Assembly (NCBI GenBank): GCA_928212115.1
Contig: CAKMRJ010003334.1
Location: 19,673,716-19,737,715, forward strand
From: Lactuca virosa
Taxonomy: Eukaryota > Streptophyta > Magnoliopsida > Asterales > Asteraceae
Length of the DNA: 64,000 nt
Reading direction: 5' to 3'
In this document: positions 54,507 through 64,000 of the stretch, piece after piece
Layout of the letters: each line of letters begins with the position of its first letter
How positions within the stretch are numbered: position 1 is the stretch's first letter
Notes under the pieces: generated by a model
The model's input: the letters and a program-made list of their open reading frames with translations, nothing else
Database searches by the model: none
Told to the model about the DNA's origin: nothing
Made by a program: the position numbers and the translations under genes

Positions 54507-55039
54507 GTCTCAAACTTGGATAAGTCTAATAACTATATTTGCCTATATAGCTTCAGGAACCAACCGACAATCATAGCTCTCGAAAACTCTGTTGAACTAT
54601 GAAGTGCCATTTTAGATAAGTGATCATACAATCCTCTGCTCTCATGATATCAGCCGGACAAATACATGGAACAATGTCTTACTTATTGTCTAGCAGTTTG
54701 TTTCCCGATTTCCGATTTGTTTGACAAAGAACTTAATCGAACACATCAATTTAGTTCTGACCGGGCCCGATACATAGGTCAAAACAAAATCATCGAGGGG
54801 CCTAGATATCGCTTCTAATCCAAGAAGGAATAGATAAAATTCGACTCATATGATTGTTCTACTACTTGTTGAATTGTACACAAAGGCACGTTTTTATAAC
54901 ATCAAGTTACTGATGCGTTTTCGTGCAATCAATGCACAGCCAACTCATAGGCAACAACTCATATATCTAGGTTTAAATACTTATATGATATTACCGTCTC
55001 ACGATCACTCGAGACAAATTCCATGAAGTGATACTGGTG
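54507..55039 (-). mobile_element. Copia-C region between RNase H and the left LTR
   Basis: Non-coding tail of the element, matching 62038-62570 in the neighbouring unit and 35982-36540 in copia-B. Shared phrases include TTTCCCGATTTCCGATT, CATCGAGGGGC and GGCACGTTTT. Confidence 0.75.
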
Positions 55040-55813
55040 TAAGGATTTATTGCATTGCAGCTTGATTATCCCACTCATTCTTCTGGTTTTCATGATTCTA
55101 TTTGTTTCCAAGTAATGCATATCCCTATGGTCTCCCCTAAGATTCCTAAAGGAAAATGGATCAAATGGGCTCCTCCTCCTTTTGGTATTTTGAAGTTGAA
55201 CACAGATGGTTCTTCAAGGAATGGCATGGCAGCAGGTGGTGGCATTATTAGGGACTATAAGGGCTCCGCTTTGGTTGCTTTTTCTACCTTTTATGACCCA
55301 GGTACCAACACATTTGCAGAAGCCAGAGCTCCCCTTTTTGGTCTGATGCTTTGTTACAGATTAGGCTACTCCAAAGTAGCAGTGGAGAGTGAGAAAAAAT
55401 TATTTTTGATAGCATCTGTGGAGGTGTAGTCCCTTGGACAGTCCCTTATATGATCTGATCTTTAAAAACTTTCTTACTTCCTTCCATGTCCATCTCTCAT
55501 ATCTACAGGGAAGGGAATCAAAGTGCAGACACTTTAGCTACCCATGGCCACTTCCATCAGGAACATTTTGAATTTCTTTCTTTTCTAATGGCTCTCTTCC
55601 TACTGCCTCTCTTGCCTAAAGAGGTCAGTCCACCGCTTGTCTGTCTTCCAGTTCCTTGACTCCCAAACCTTGGGTCATTGATTCTGCCCCCGCTTAGGTT
55701 AGCTGTGCTTCCTTAAATATCGGGTTGCCAAGGGTTGTTTCCGGAGGAAATTCGATGCAGATTCGTAACCATTGGTTCCCCCCCCCCTCTTGGTTGGCGA
55801 TGGCCAGGTCTTG
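55040..55813 (+). pseudogene. RNase H-like (RVT_3) fragment inserted in copia-C
   Basis: A 0.77-kb segment interrupts the Copia sequence (compare uninterrupted 62560-62600). On the plus strand it encodes a plant RNase H-like domain: GILKLNTDGSSRNGMAAGGG with the first catalytic Asp, a Glu in FAEARAPLFGL, then after a frameshift near 55400 FDSICGGVVPW, and YREGNQSADTLATHG with a further Asp near 55530. This type occurs at the C-terminus of plant LINE polyproteins and in host genes. No poly-A tail or target duplication is evident, so how it arrived is unclear. Confidence 0.75.
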
Positions 55814-56169
55814 AGCGTGGGTTTATTCCAATACTCATAACTTATGAGCACTCATGAATGTTGTAGCAACCATTGCTATGGCTAAACACCATTAGTCATC
55901 TACAAGCCCAATTCATGACAGTCTTGATTCATACCTACTTCCAACATATGACCCGACTGTGGAGAATTTGAATAAATTTATTATTCTGGAAGTCAAAACA
56001 TGCAAAGATGAAATGATAGCAACACCTTACTCATAAATAAATCACAACTTTTATTCATCATCAAACGTCGATTACATTTTACAAGTTTCAGTAATAACTA
56101 TCTAATCCGTAAAACTAATATCATCCCTCGTCCCGATGCGCCTCGCATGCTATAAATGCCTAACCCTCG

Positions 56170-59100
56170 TCAGTCCCTTCGTAAGGGGTCCGCATGGTTC
56201 TCATCCGACGATACCCTCTTTGCCACGAGGAGTCCTTCTTCTATCTTGTGTCTTATGAAGTGATATTTTCTGTCAATGTGTCGGGATCTGCCATGATCTC
56301 TTGGTTCCTTGGCTAAGGCAACCGCACTATTGCTGTCACAGAAAATCTCCATAGGCTCCTTAATAGTTGGTACAACTCCAAGGTCTCCGATGAAGTTCTT
56401 CAGCCATATCGCCTCCTTTGCCGCTTCGCTCGCTGCTATGTACTTTGATTCACAAGTCGAATCAGCTACCGTCTCCTGCTTGGAACTCTTCCAAGTGATT
56501 GCCCATCCATTTAGGGTAAAGACCCAGCCCGACTGAGAGCGGAAGTTATCCCTATCAGTCTAAAAACTAGCATCACTATACCCTACTACTCTCAAGTCAT
56601 CACTCCCACCAAGGGTAAGGATCCAATCCTTAGTCCTCCGCAGGTACTTGAGAATATTCTTTACCGCAGTACAATGAGCCTTGCCAGGGTTCCCCTGATA
56701 TCTGCTGACCATGCTCAAAACGAAGGCCACATCAGGGCGGGTACAAGTCTTAGCATACATGATCGAGCCAACAGCGGAAGCGTAAGGTAATCGACTCATC
56801 TCAGCTATCTCAGCCTCTGTACTCGGGCTCTGAGCCTTGCTCAGTTTGGCATTGCTTGCATGTTGAACCTTTTCAACACCTTATCCAAGTAGGTACTCTG
56901 ACTAAGTCCAATTAGTCTTTTACTCCTTTCTCTTAATATCATTATCCCTAGGATATAGGTAGATTCTCCAAGGTCCTTCATAGCAAAACACTTCCCAAGC
57001 CAGGATTTAACCTCCTGCAAGGTTGGGATGTCATTTCCTATGAGTAGTATGTCATCTACATACAACACCAAAAAGCTAACTATACTCCCACTATCTCTGA
57101 CATACACGCAAGACTCATCTTCACTTCTCGAGAAGCCAAACTCTTTGACCTTCTCATCGAAACAAAGATTCCAGCTTCGAGATGCTTGTTTCAATCCATA
57201 AATGGATTTCTCAAGCTTGCACACTCTATTAGGGTACTCTACACTGACAAAACCCTCTGGCTGATTCATGTAAACATCCTCAGCCTTAAGGAAAGCGGTT
57301 TTGACATCCTATTTGCCATATTTCATAATCATGAAATGCAGCAATGGCTAGCATAACCCTAATAGACTTAATCTTCGCCACTGGTGAAAAAGTTTCATCA
57401 TAATCAATACCCCGAGTCTGAGTAAAACCCTTCGCAACCAGTCGCGTTTTATAAGTGTGCACCTTCCCATCCATGTCGGTCTTCTTCTTGAAGATTAATT
57501 TGCACCCGACTGTCTTATGGCCTGGTACATTGTCAACCAAGTTCCAAACTTGATTGTCATACATGGACTGTATCTCGCCGTTCATAGCCTCCTTCCATTT
57601 AGCAGACTTCGGGCCTGCCATGGCTTCCTTAACACTATTAGGTTCATCCATATTTACCAGTGTACTATCACTGATAAATGTATCTCCTTCCGTAGTAATA
57701 TGAAATCCATAATAAAACTCAGGTGTGTTCCTAACCCTTGTGGAACGCCTCGGAGGTACAGACTCGTCAGTCGGATCAATAGGAGTTTCCTCCTCAGGTT
57801 GATTGCTAGTGTCTGAGGTTCCTTCACCAATTGACTCTTGAATTTATTCAAGGTCAATTTGCCTCCCACTGTCTCCTTGGCTTATAAATTCTCTCTCTCG
57901 AAATACCCCTATCCTTTCCACAAAGACCACATTCTCACTGGGTCTATAGAAGAGGTAACCAAAGGATTTTTGTGGGTAGCCGATGAAAATACACCTTTCA
58001 CTTCGAGGTTCGAGCTTATCATGAGTCTTGCGCCTCACGAAAGCCTCGCAACCCCAAATCTTGATGTGGTCCAAATTGGGAACTTTCCCAGTCCACATCT
58101 CATGAGGTGTTTTGGCAACCTTCTTTGTAGGGACTAGATTAAGGATGTGGGCGGCATTCTCTAAGGCATACCCCCAAAAAGAGATTGGTAGCGAAGCTCG
58201 ACTCATCATAGAGTGAACCATGTCCAACAAAGTTCGATTACGCCTCTCAGCCACACCATTCAGCTGTGGTGTCCTGGGAGGTGTCAATTGTGAGACAATC
58301 CCACACTCCTTAAGATAGTCGAGGAACTCAGTTCTAAGATACTCACCACCTCGATCGAATTGAAGCATCTTAATGTTCCTGCCCAATTGATTTTCTACTT
58401 CCTGTTTAAACTCTTTAAACCTTTCAAAAGTTTCTGACTTATGTTTGATTAAGTAGATAACCATATCTACTGAAATCATTAATAAAAGTCACATAATAGC
58501 GATTGGCATCCCTTGTGGCGGTTTTGAATGGTCCACATACATCAGTATGTATAAGGTCCAACAAACCCTCACCCCTTGCACAAGTACCAGTGAAGGGTGA
58601 TTTTGTCATTTTTCCAAGTAGACAAGATTCACAACTATCATCCGACTTAAGGTCGAACGACTCCAAGACTCCATCCTTTTGGAGCTGGCCTATGCGTTTC
58701 TTGCTTACATGTCTAAGACGACAATGCCACAAAGATGCTTTATCCAAGCTAGTAGAAAAATCAATACACCATACATTATTTCCTAAATTATCTACAACCG
58801 ACAGCTTCATACACCATCACAAGGTAATGCTTTAAAATAAAGAACATTATTAAAGAAAGCATTAATACTACCAACTTCATTATCAAAAGAAAAGGTAAAA
58901 CCTTGTTTGTACAAAGCATGAAAGGAAATAATATTCCTCGCCATTTCTGACGAGTAAACACATTTATTCAAATCTAACTTTAACCCACTATCTAGCAACA
59001 AAGTATAAACTCCAATCTTGGAAACAGGTGCAGTCTTCCTATTCCCCGTGATCAGGTTTATCTTCCCGTGCTCCACATCCTCACTTCTTCTTAGGCCCTG

Positions 59101-59202
59101 CAAATTAGAACATATGTGAATACCACATCCTGTATCAAGCACCCAAGAGTTAGAATATGGTGAGTTATTAGACAATATAGTGTAAATACCTGCATGGGAT
59201 GG
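56170..59202 (-). pseudogene. Copia-C pol: protease, integrase, RT, RNase H (broken)
   Basis: In order on the minus strand: protease from about 59175 with LDTGCGIHI; integrase zinc-binding part (58810-58439) with CESC and the first catalytic Asp in HTDVCGPF; integrase core (58479-57844) with FDRGGEY and GVAERRNRTL, Asp and Glu 35 residues apart; RT (57651-57286, 57269-56841) with TRLVAKGFTQ and an intact YVDDILL; RNase H pieces (56799-56560, 56352-56170) with CDSNSAVALAKEP. Frame breaks lie near 58455, 57290, 56830 and 56400. Family order PR-IN-RT-RH identifies Copia. Gag is absent upstream. Confidence 0.92.
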
Positions 59203-61090
59203 TGTGACAACCCGAAAATTTTTGTACTTTTGTCTTGTAAAGCTCAGCCAGTCAATTCAACTGAATGTCAGACTCATTTTTGCTATCATTTAGCCTCGTT
59301 TAGAGTCCGTTTAAAGGTCCAAAGGTGAGTACATTCAAGCATTGAGCATAGGAATGGATCGCGTACACTTCTAGCATCAAAATCGGGCCTTACACTCCAA
59401 CACAAGGAGTGTACAGCCGCACACATGAGTGTGCAGCCGCACACCCCTCTCCTGGCAGCACACTCACGTGTATAAGTTTAGAACTCAGCCTCCTTTCATC
59501 CCTTTTCACCCTCCCAAGCCTAGAACACGAGTTCTCTCTCAACTATCACCCGATTTTCAGCTTAGATCTTCAAGAATGTAAGTGTTCTTCCCTTGATTTG
59601 TTGTTAATCCTTTCAAACAAGTAACAATCTTTGATTTCATCCATTGGAAATCATGTTTTGGCTAGATCTTCAAATCTTCATCCATTTCACCAAGAACACA
59701 CACTTGTTCTTAGTGATTGTGAGCCTTCTCGAGCCTCCGGATCGTAAGTACTCTCCCCCTATGCTCGAATCTTGTTTAGAACACTTGATTTAGTCTTAGA
59801 AAATTCCCAGAACTCAAGAACATATGGTGTGTGCGGCCGCACACACAGTTGTGGCCGTATGCCCCTCAAACACCCTGAAAACACCCTTCAAACACCCCTA
59901 AAGGCTTCCATATTGTAAGTACCATCCCCTAAGCTTGTTACTTACTAGATATGAGCCTTAGAAAACGCCCAAACCATGTTCATCAAGGAGTGTACGGCCG
60001 CACACACTCCATGTGGCCGTACATCCCTTTGTTTAGTGCTTAAGGGTCTCCAAAGTGCCTTTCTAGCTTCAACACTTGATGAGCATTAGTCCTACAAGAT
60101 TTCGTATCATTAGAATAGACTTTTATGCACTCATTACCATGAGTGTGTGGCCGCACACTCCTTGGCCACACACCCATGGCCGCACACTCCTCCAAGTGGG
60201 CGTACACTCCCTTTTAGTGAATCACATGTGATTCCAACACTTGGTCGAAGTGTTTCCTAGTCCCGTAAGGTGTTTCCTTGAATTTGGTTGCTTCTAAACA
60301 CTATATTTATGTCAACATATGCCATTATATGTCATTTAGGACTCGTTAAGTCTCGGGGACTTCATTCGTGGAACTTCTCATCCTTACGCGCATATCGTTT
60401 GAATCACCCACATAAGGTGAGTTCATACCCCGTAATCCATTTTTTAAACTGTTTTAAATGCTTTTAAGGGGGGGAATACAAGTTGAACACAATGTTAATT
60501 GTGTAATTGTTTGTTATAAACATTTTCAAAAGATTACTTATGTCAATTATAAGTGGTCAAAACATTTCAAAAACTCTTTTAAAGTTATGCTACTTTATAG
60601 TTTAACAAAACTCCATTTTTAAAGTATCAGCATAACTTAGTAGAAAATGAGTCTCTTCAACAACAGTCCAAGTAAATTACTAGTAAACTTCTAGGGGTAT
60701 ACTTTATGGGTTCAGTTCATGCTAGATACTAGAGAATACTAAGATACTATAACAAGAGAAGATACTAAGATACTATAACAAGAGAAGATACTAAGATACT
60801 ATAACAAGAGGATACTAAGATACTATAACGAACTTACTAAGATACAATAATTATAATTTGAGATACTACTTCGTGGCGCGACATTCAATGCAGAGCCATG
60901 TTTTGTACCAGAGTCTCCTGGAGGGAGAGCTTGAATTTGTGTATAGATCTATACGGGATTGACCATCCCACACCTTGCTGCTAGCTACAGTGGGACCTAC
61001 AGGTCTACGAGTGACGAATTTCATATCATTTCGATGTCTCGAACGTCGTGTTATACCAGTCAAATCAAGCATGGTAACAATAATATCACA
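59203..61090 (+). mobile_element. LTR fragment inserted in copia-C, with GGCCGCACAC motifs
   Basis: It begins TGTGACAACCCGAAAATT at the protease start of copia-C. It carries repeats of GTGTG(C/T)GGCCGCACAC-like palindromes (59408-59445, 59825-59840, 59990-60030, 60138-60215) and TATAAGT at 59471. Its right part (TGTGTATAGATCTATACGGGA, TGCTAGCTACAG) matches the solo LTR at 16287. The usual 3' end is missing, so it is truncated, and the Copia gag was lost at the same place. Right boundary approximate. Confidence 0.65.
60731..60850. repeat. 27-bp minisatellite
   Basis: About four units of AGATACTAAGATACTATAACAAGAG, the last degenerate. It lies within the LTR fragment. Confidence 0.85.
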
Positions 61091-61269
61091 TTTTACATTA
61101 ATTAAACTAATAGGTTACATCAAAACAGTTTAGGGTAATGTTTCTAGTCCATTTCCAGCAACAAATGTGCAAACTTTCATACGAGCAAAACAGAAACAGA
61201 AAAACGATTTTTTTCAAGCTGTTTGCACACAAAAAAAAAACAACAAACAAACCTAGGCTCTGATACCAT

Positions 61270-62037
61270 TGATGGGTTGAGCATTCTAACACTTCCTAAG
61301 TGTACATGCAACCCTAATCCCTTGGATCTATGTTTGTCTAATAATATGCAAAGTTGAATTCCAAGGTTATATTCCTATCTAGCATACATGGGGAACATTT
61401 TTAACTTGAATGAAAGATAGAATAACTTACCTTGTTGTTGATTATGATCCTTGAAACCTTGTGAGCCTAGCACCCCAAGTGTGATGCCTCAAATGCTTCA
61501 CACAACACCAAATGCAAAGGAGTAAACTTTGAGAGAATCTTACACTTGCAAAATCGGCTCTAGCCCTCTTGTTTTTTAGTGTCCCGATTTTGGTGGAGAA
61601 CATGTTGCTTATATAGTGTGTCACATCTAGGGTTACACCATGTAAACCCTAATGTGGCATGACTCTTCATTTCCATGACCCATGGGTTTGTAACTCCCAT
61701 GGAGCCTCCATGGAGCATTCAATGGGTTTAACCCAACTTGATTATCCATGGAGCCTTTTAGCCCACTATACAAGTTATGGATGATTTACATGATCAACCC
61801 CTATATTTAATTAGTCATCTTTTGATCACTTAATGAATCCTAGATTAATTCTTGATCAATACTAATTAAATAATACTATTAATATATTAGAACTTATAAT
61901 ATATTAATAAACCACAAGTGTCTTTCTCTCATTTAGTCTATCCAAATGCATGATGCCATGCAACCCAAATGGAAACCATGCGGGTCGGGTCAAGTACCAT
62001 ACCAGAAATCGTTATGGACTTGGAACCTTATCCAACA
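61270..62037 (-). repeat. Shared LTR between copia-C and the next unit
   Basis: Begins TGATGGGTTGAGC and ends TTATCCAACA. On its left is a primer-site complement (5' LTR role for copia-C). On its right is GTCTCCCACTTGG, the polypurine complement (3' LTR role for the next unit). One LTR serving two internal regions marks a tandem array made by recombination. A 60-aa open frame inside is not a gene. Confidence 0.8.
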
Positions 62038-64000
62038 GTCTCCCACTTGGATAAGTATAATAACTTAACTGCAAGGTATGACTTCAGAACCGATCAGCAA
62101 TCGAGCTCTTTTCAAGGTTTCTCGGAACTGAAGATGATGATGATACGCCATTTCAGTTAAGTGATCATATAATCCTCTGTGTCTAGATATCAGCTGGACA
62201 AATACATGGAACAGTGTCTACTTTGTGTCCAGCAGTTTGTTTCCCGATTTCCGATTTTTTTGACAACGAAACTTAATTGAACACGTCAACTTAGTTCTGA
62301 CGGGCCCGGTACATAGGTCAAAACAAAATCATCGAGGGGCCCAGATATCAGCTTCTATCCAAGAAGGAACAGATTAACTTCGACTCATATGTTTGTTCTA
62401 CCACTCATTGAATATACACAAAAGACGTTTTATAACATCGAGTTACCAATGCCTTTAACGTACAATCAATGCATAACCAACTCATAAGTACCAAATCAAT
62501 ATCTCTAGGTTTGAAGAATTATATGATATTACCGTCTCACGATCACTCGAGATAAATTCCCATGAAGTGATTCCAGTGAGCGTGGGTTGAGTCCAATGCT
62601 CAGAACTTATGAGCACTCATGAGTGTGTAGCCATGTCCAAACATTAGACCTTGCAACCAATCATGACAGTCTTGATTCATACCTACTTCCGACATATGAC
62701 CGACTGTGGAGGGTTCGAATAATATGATATACCAAACCATAATTATCTGGAAGTCAAACATGCAAAGAAAATATAGTAAACGATCGACAAGAGATAGCAA
62801 CACTTTACTCATAAATATAAAACACCTTTTATCACATTAATGTCATTACACTTTACAAATTCAAGGTTATCTAACTACAAATCTAATATCATCCTTCAGC
62901 CCTATGCTCCGAGCATGTTGGAGATGCTTAACCCGAGTCAGTCCCTTCGTGAGGGGATCTGCTGGATTCTCATCCGATGATACACTCTTTACCACGAGGA
63001 GTCCTTCTTCTATTCGATGTCTGATGAAATGGTATTTTCTGTCGATGTGTCTGGATCTCCCGTGATCCCTTGGTTCCTGGCTAAGGCAACTGCACTTTCA
63101 CTATCACCGAAAATTTCCATTGGCTCTTTAATAGCTGGTCAACTCCAAGGTCTCCAATGAAGTTCTTCAGCCATATCGCCTCCTTTGCCGCCTCGCTAGC
63201 TGCTATATACTCTGATCACAAGTTGAATCAGCCACTGTCTCTTGCTTGGAACTCTTCCAAGAATTTTCTTCCTCTCCATTTGGTAAAGACCTAGCCTGAC
63301 TGAGAGCGGAAATTATCTCTTATCAGTCTGAATGAAAGCTAGCATCACTATACCCTACAACTCTTCCAGTCTTCATCCCACCGAGGGTAAGGACCCAGTC
63401 CTTAGTCCTCGTAGGTACTTGAGGATATTCTTTACCGCAGTCCAGTGTGCCTTGCCCGGGTTCCCCTGATACTGCTAACCATGCTCAAAGAAAAGGATAC
63501 ATCAGGTCGAGTACACGTATAGATACTGATCGATCCCTACAGCCGAAGATAAGGTATTCGACTCATTTCTGCTATCTCAGCCTCATAACTATGCTTTGTG
63601 TCTTACTCAATCTGGCGTTACTCTGGATGGGTAACTCTCCTTTCTTGGAGTCCTGCATGCCGAATCTCTTCAACACCTTATCCAAGTAGTACTCTGACTA
63701 GTCTAATTAGTCTCTTTTACTCCGGTCTCTCAAGATCCTTTTATCCTAGAATATAGGAGCTTCTCCTAGGTCCTTCTAGAGAAACACTTCCCAGCCAGGA
63801 CTTAACTTCCTTGCAGAGTTGGGATGTCATTTCCTCTGAGTAGTATGTCATCCACATACAATACCAAAAAGCTAACTATACTCCCACTAGCTTGACCATA
63901 TACACAAGATTCATCTTCACTCCTAGAAAAGCCAATTCTTCACTTTCTCATCAAAGTAAGATTCCATCTGCGAGGTGCTTGCTTTAACCATAAATGGATT
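62038..64000 (-). pseudogene. Second Copia unit: tail, RNase H and RT, heavily frameshifted
   Basis: It matches 54507-55039 and 56100-57200 of copia-C. The RNase H/RT part (about 62890-64000) aligns over most of its length, yet single-base deletions occur every few tens of bases, so no frame stays open. For example GGTTCCTGGCTAAGG here is GGTTCCTTGGCTAAGG in copia-C. The unit continues past the window end. Confidence 0.8.

Larger units (their letters stand above)
53739..62037 (-). mobile_element. Copia-C: degenerate Copia element, first unit of a tandem array
   Basis: Minus-strand order: LTR 62037-61270, primer-site complement GGCTCTGATACCAT just left of 61270, leader, an inserted LTR (61090-59203), protease, integrase, RT, RNase H, an inserted RNase H-like fragment, polypurine-like tract, LTR 54506-53739. 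Both LTRs are 768 bp but clearly diverged, so they are unlikely to be the two ends of one recent insertion. Gag is missing between leader and protease. The family is that of copia-B. Confidence 0.8.

Noticed and set aside
56309..58835. Plus-strand open frames across copia-C pol
   Set aside because: Antisense shadows of the minus-strand Copia domains.

Overview
This is plant nuclear DNA. Genes have many introns with GT-AG borders, and the window encodes a photosystem I antenna protein, a plant S-locus-type receptor kinase, a TMEM115/rhomboid-like protein and a plant tetraspanin. More than half the window is transposon. The LTR types and the gene sequences look like a eudicot, most like Asteraceae (Lactuca-like). 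That placement is from memory and was not searched.

Left part (1-28 kb) is the genic part. A truncated second copy of LHCA1 (1-985) ends at a 13-base N gap. The intact LHCA1 (1893-3014, +) follows, with a promoter holding G-box, CCAAT and CCA1-type sites. It converges on a seven-exon G-type lectin receptor kinase (9769-3837, -) whose introns 1 and 6 hold two Mutator-like MITEs. From 12 to 21 kb there are foldback elements, a 2.4-kb solo LTR and a Helitron 3' end. RBL19/TMEM115 (21991-23606, +) has a 156-bp duplication of its leader and first exon. A tetraspanin (27220-25209, -) carries one 1-bp frameshift. A hAT MITE with a perfect 8-bp target duplication lies between these two genes.

Middle part (29.3-49.8 kb) is one nested retrotransposon stack. 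A deleted Copia element (copia-A, 29310-49761) holds a MITE in its 5' LTR, a Gypsy-type solo LTR inside its reverse transcriptase (TSD CAAAC), and a gag-only LTR element (34055-49648, -) in the TA repeat of its 3' LTR. That gag-only element in turn holds a young non-autonomous Copia (35229-42731, -, TSD CCCAT) in its own 3' LTR. The stack itself sits in remnants of another LTR.

Right part (51.4-64 kb) starts with a 1.76-kb LTR, primer site and leader of a relative of the gag-only element (gypsy-C). This is interrupted by a tandem LTR-internal-LTR-internal Copia array on the minus strand. The array carries broken protease, integrase, RT and RNase H, a foreign RNase H-like fragment, and one more LTR.

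The most interesting signal is in the LTRs. Three LTR families share a modular plan: a cluster of ACTCGNCGAGT palindromes ending 42-43 bp before a TATTTAAA box, then about 440-490 bp, then a hairpin (CACGTAAAG, 7-nt loop, CTTTACGTG), then 84-86 nt, then a second palindrome cluster. Two unrelated LTRs in the window carry arrays of different palindromes in the same place.
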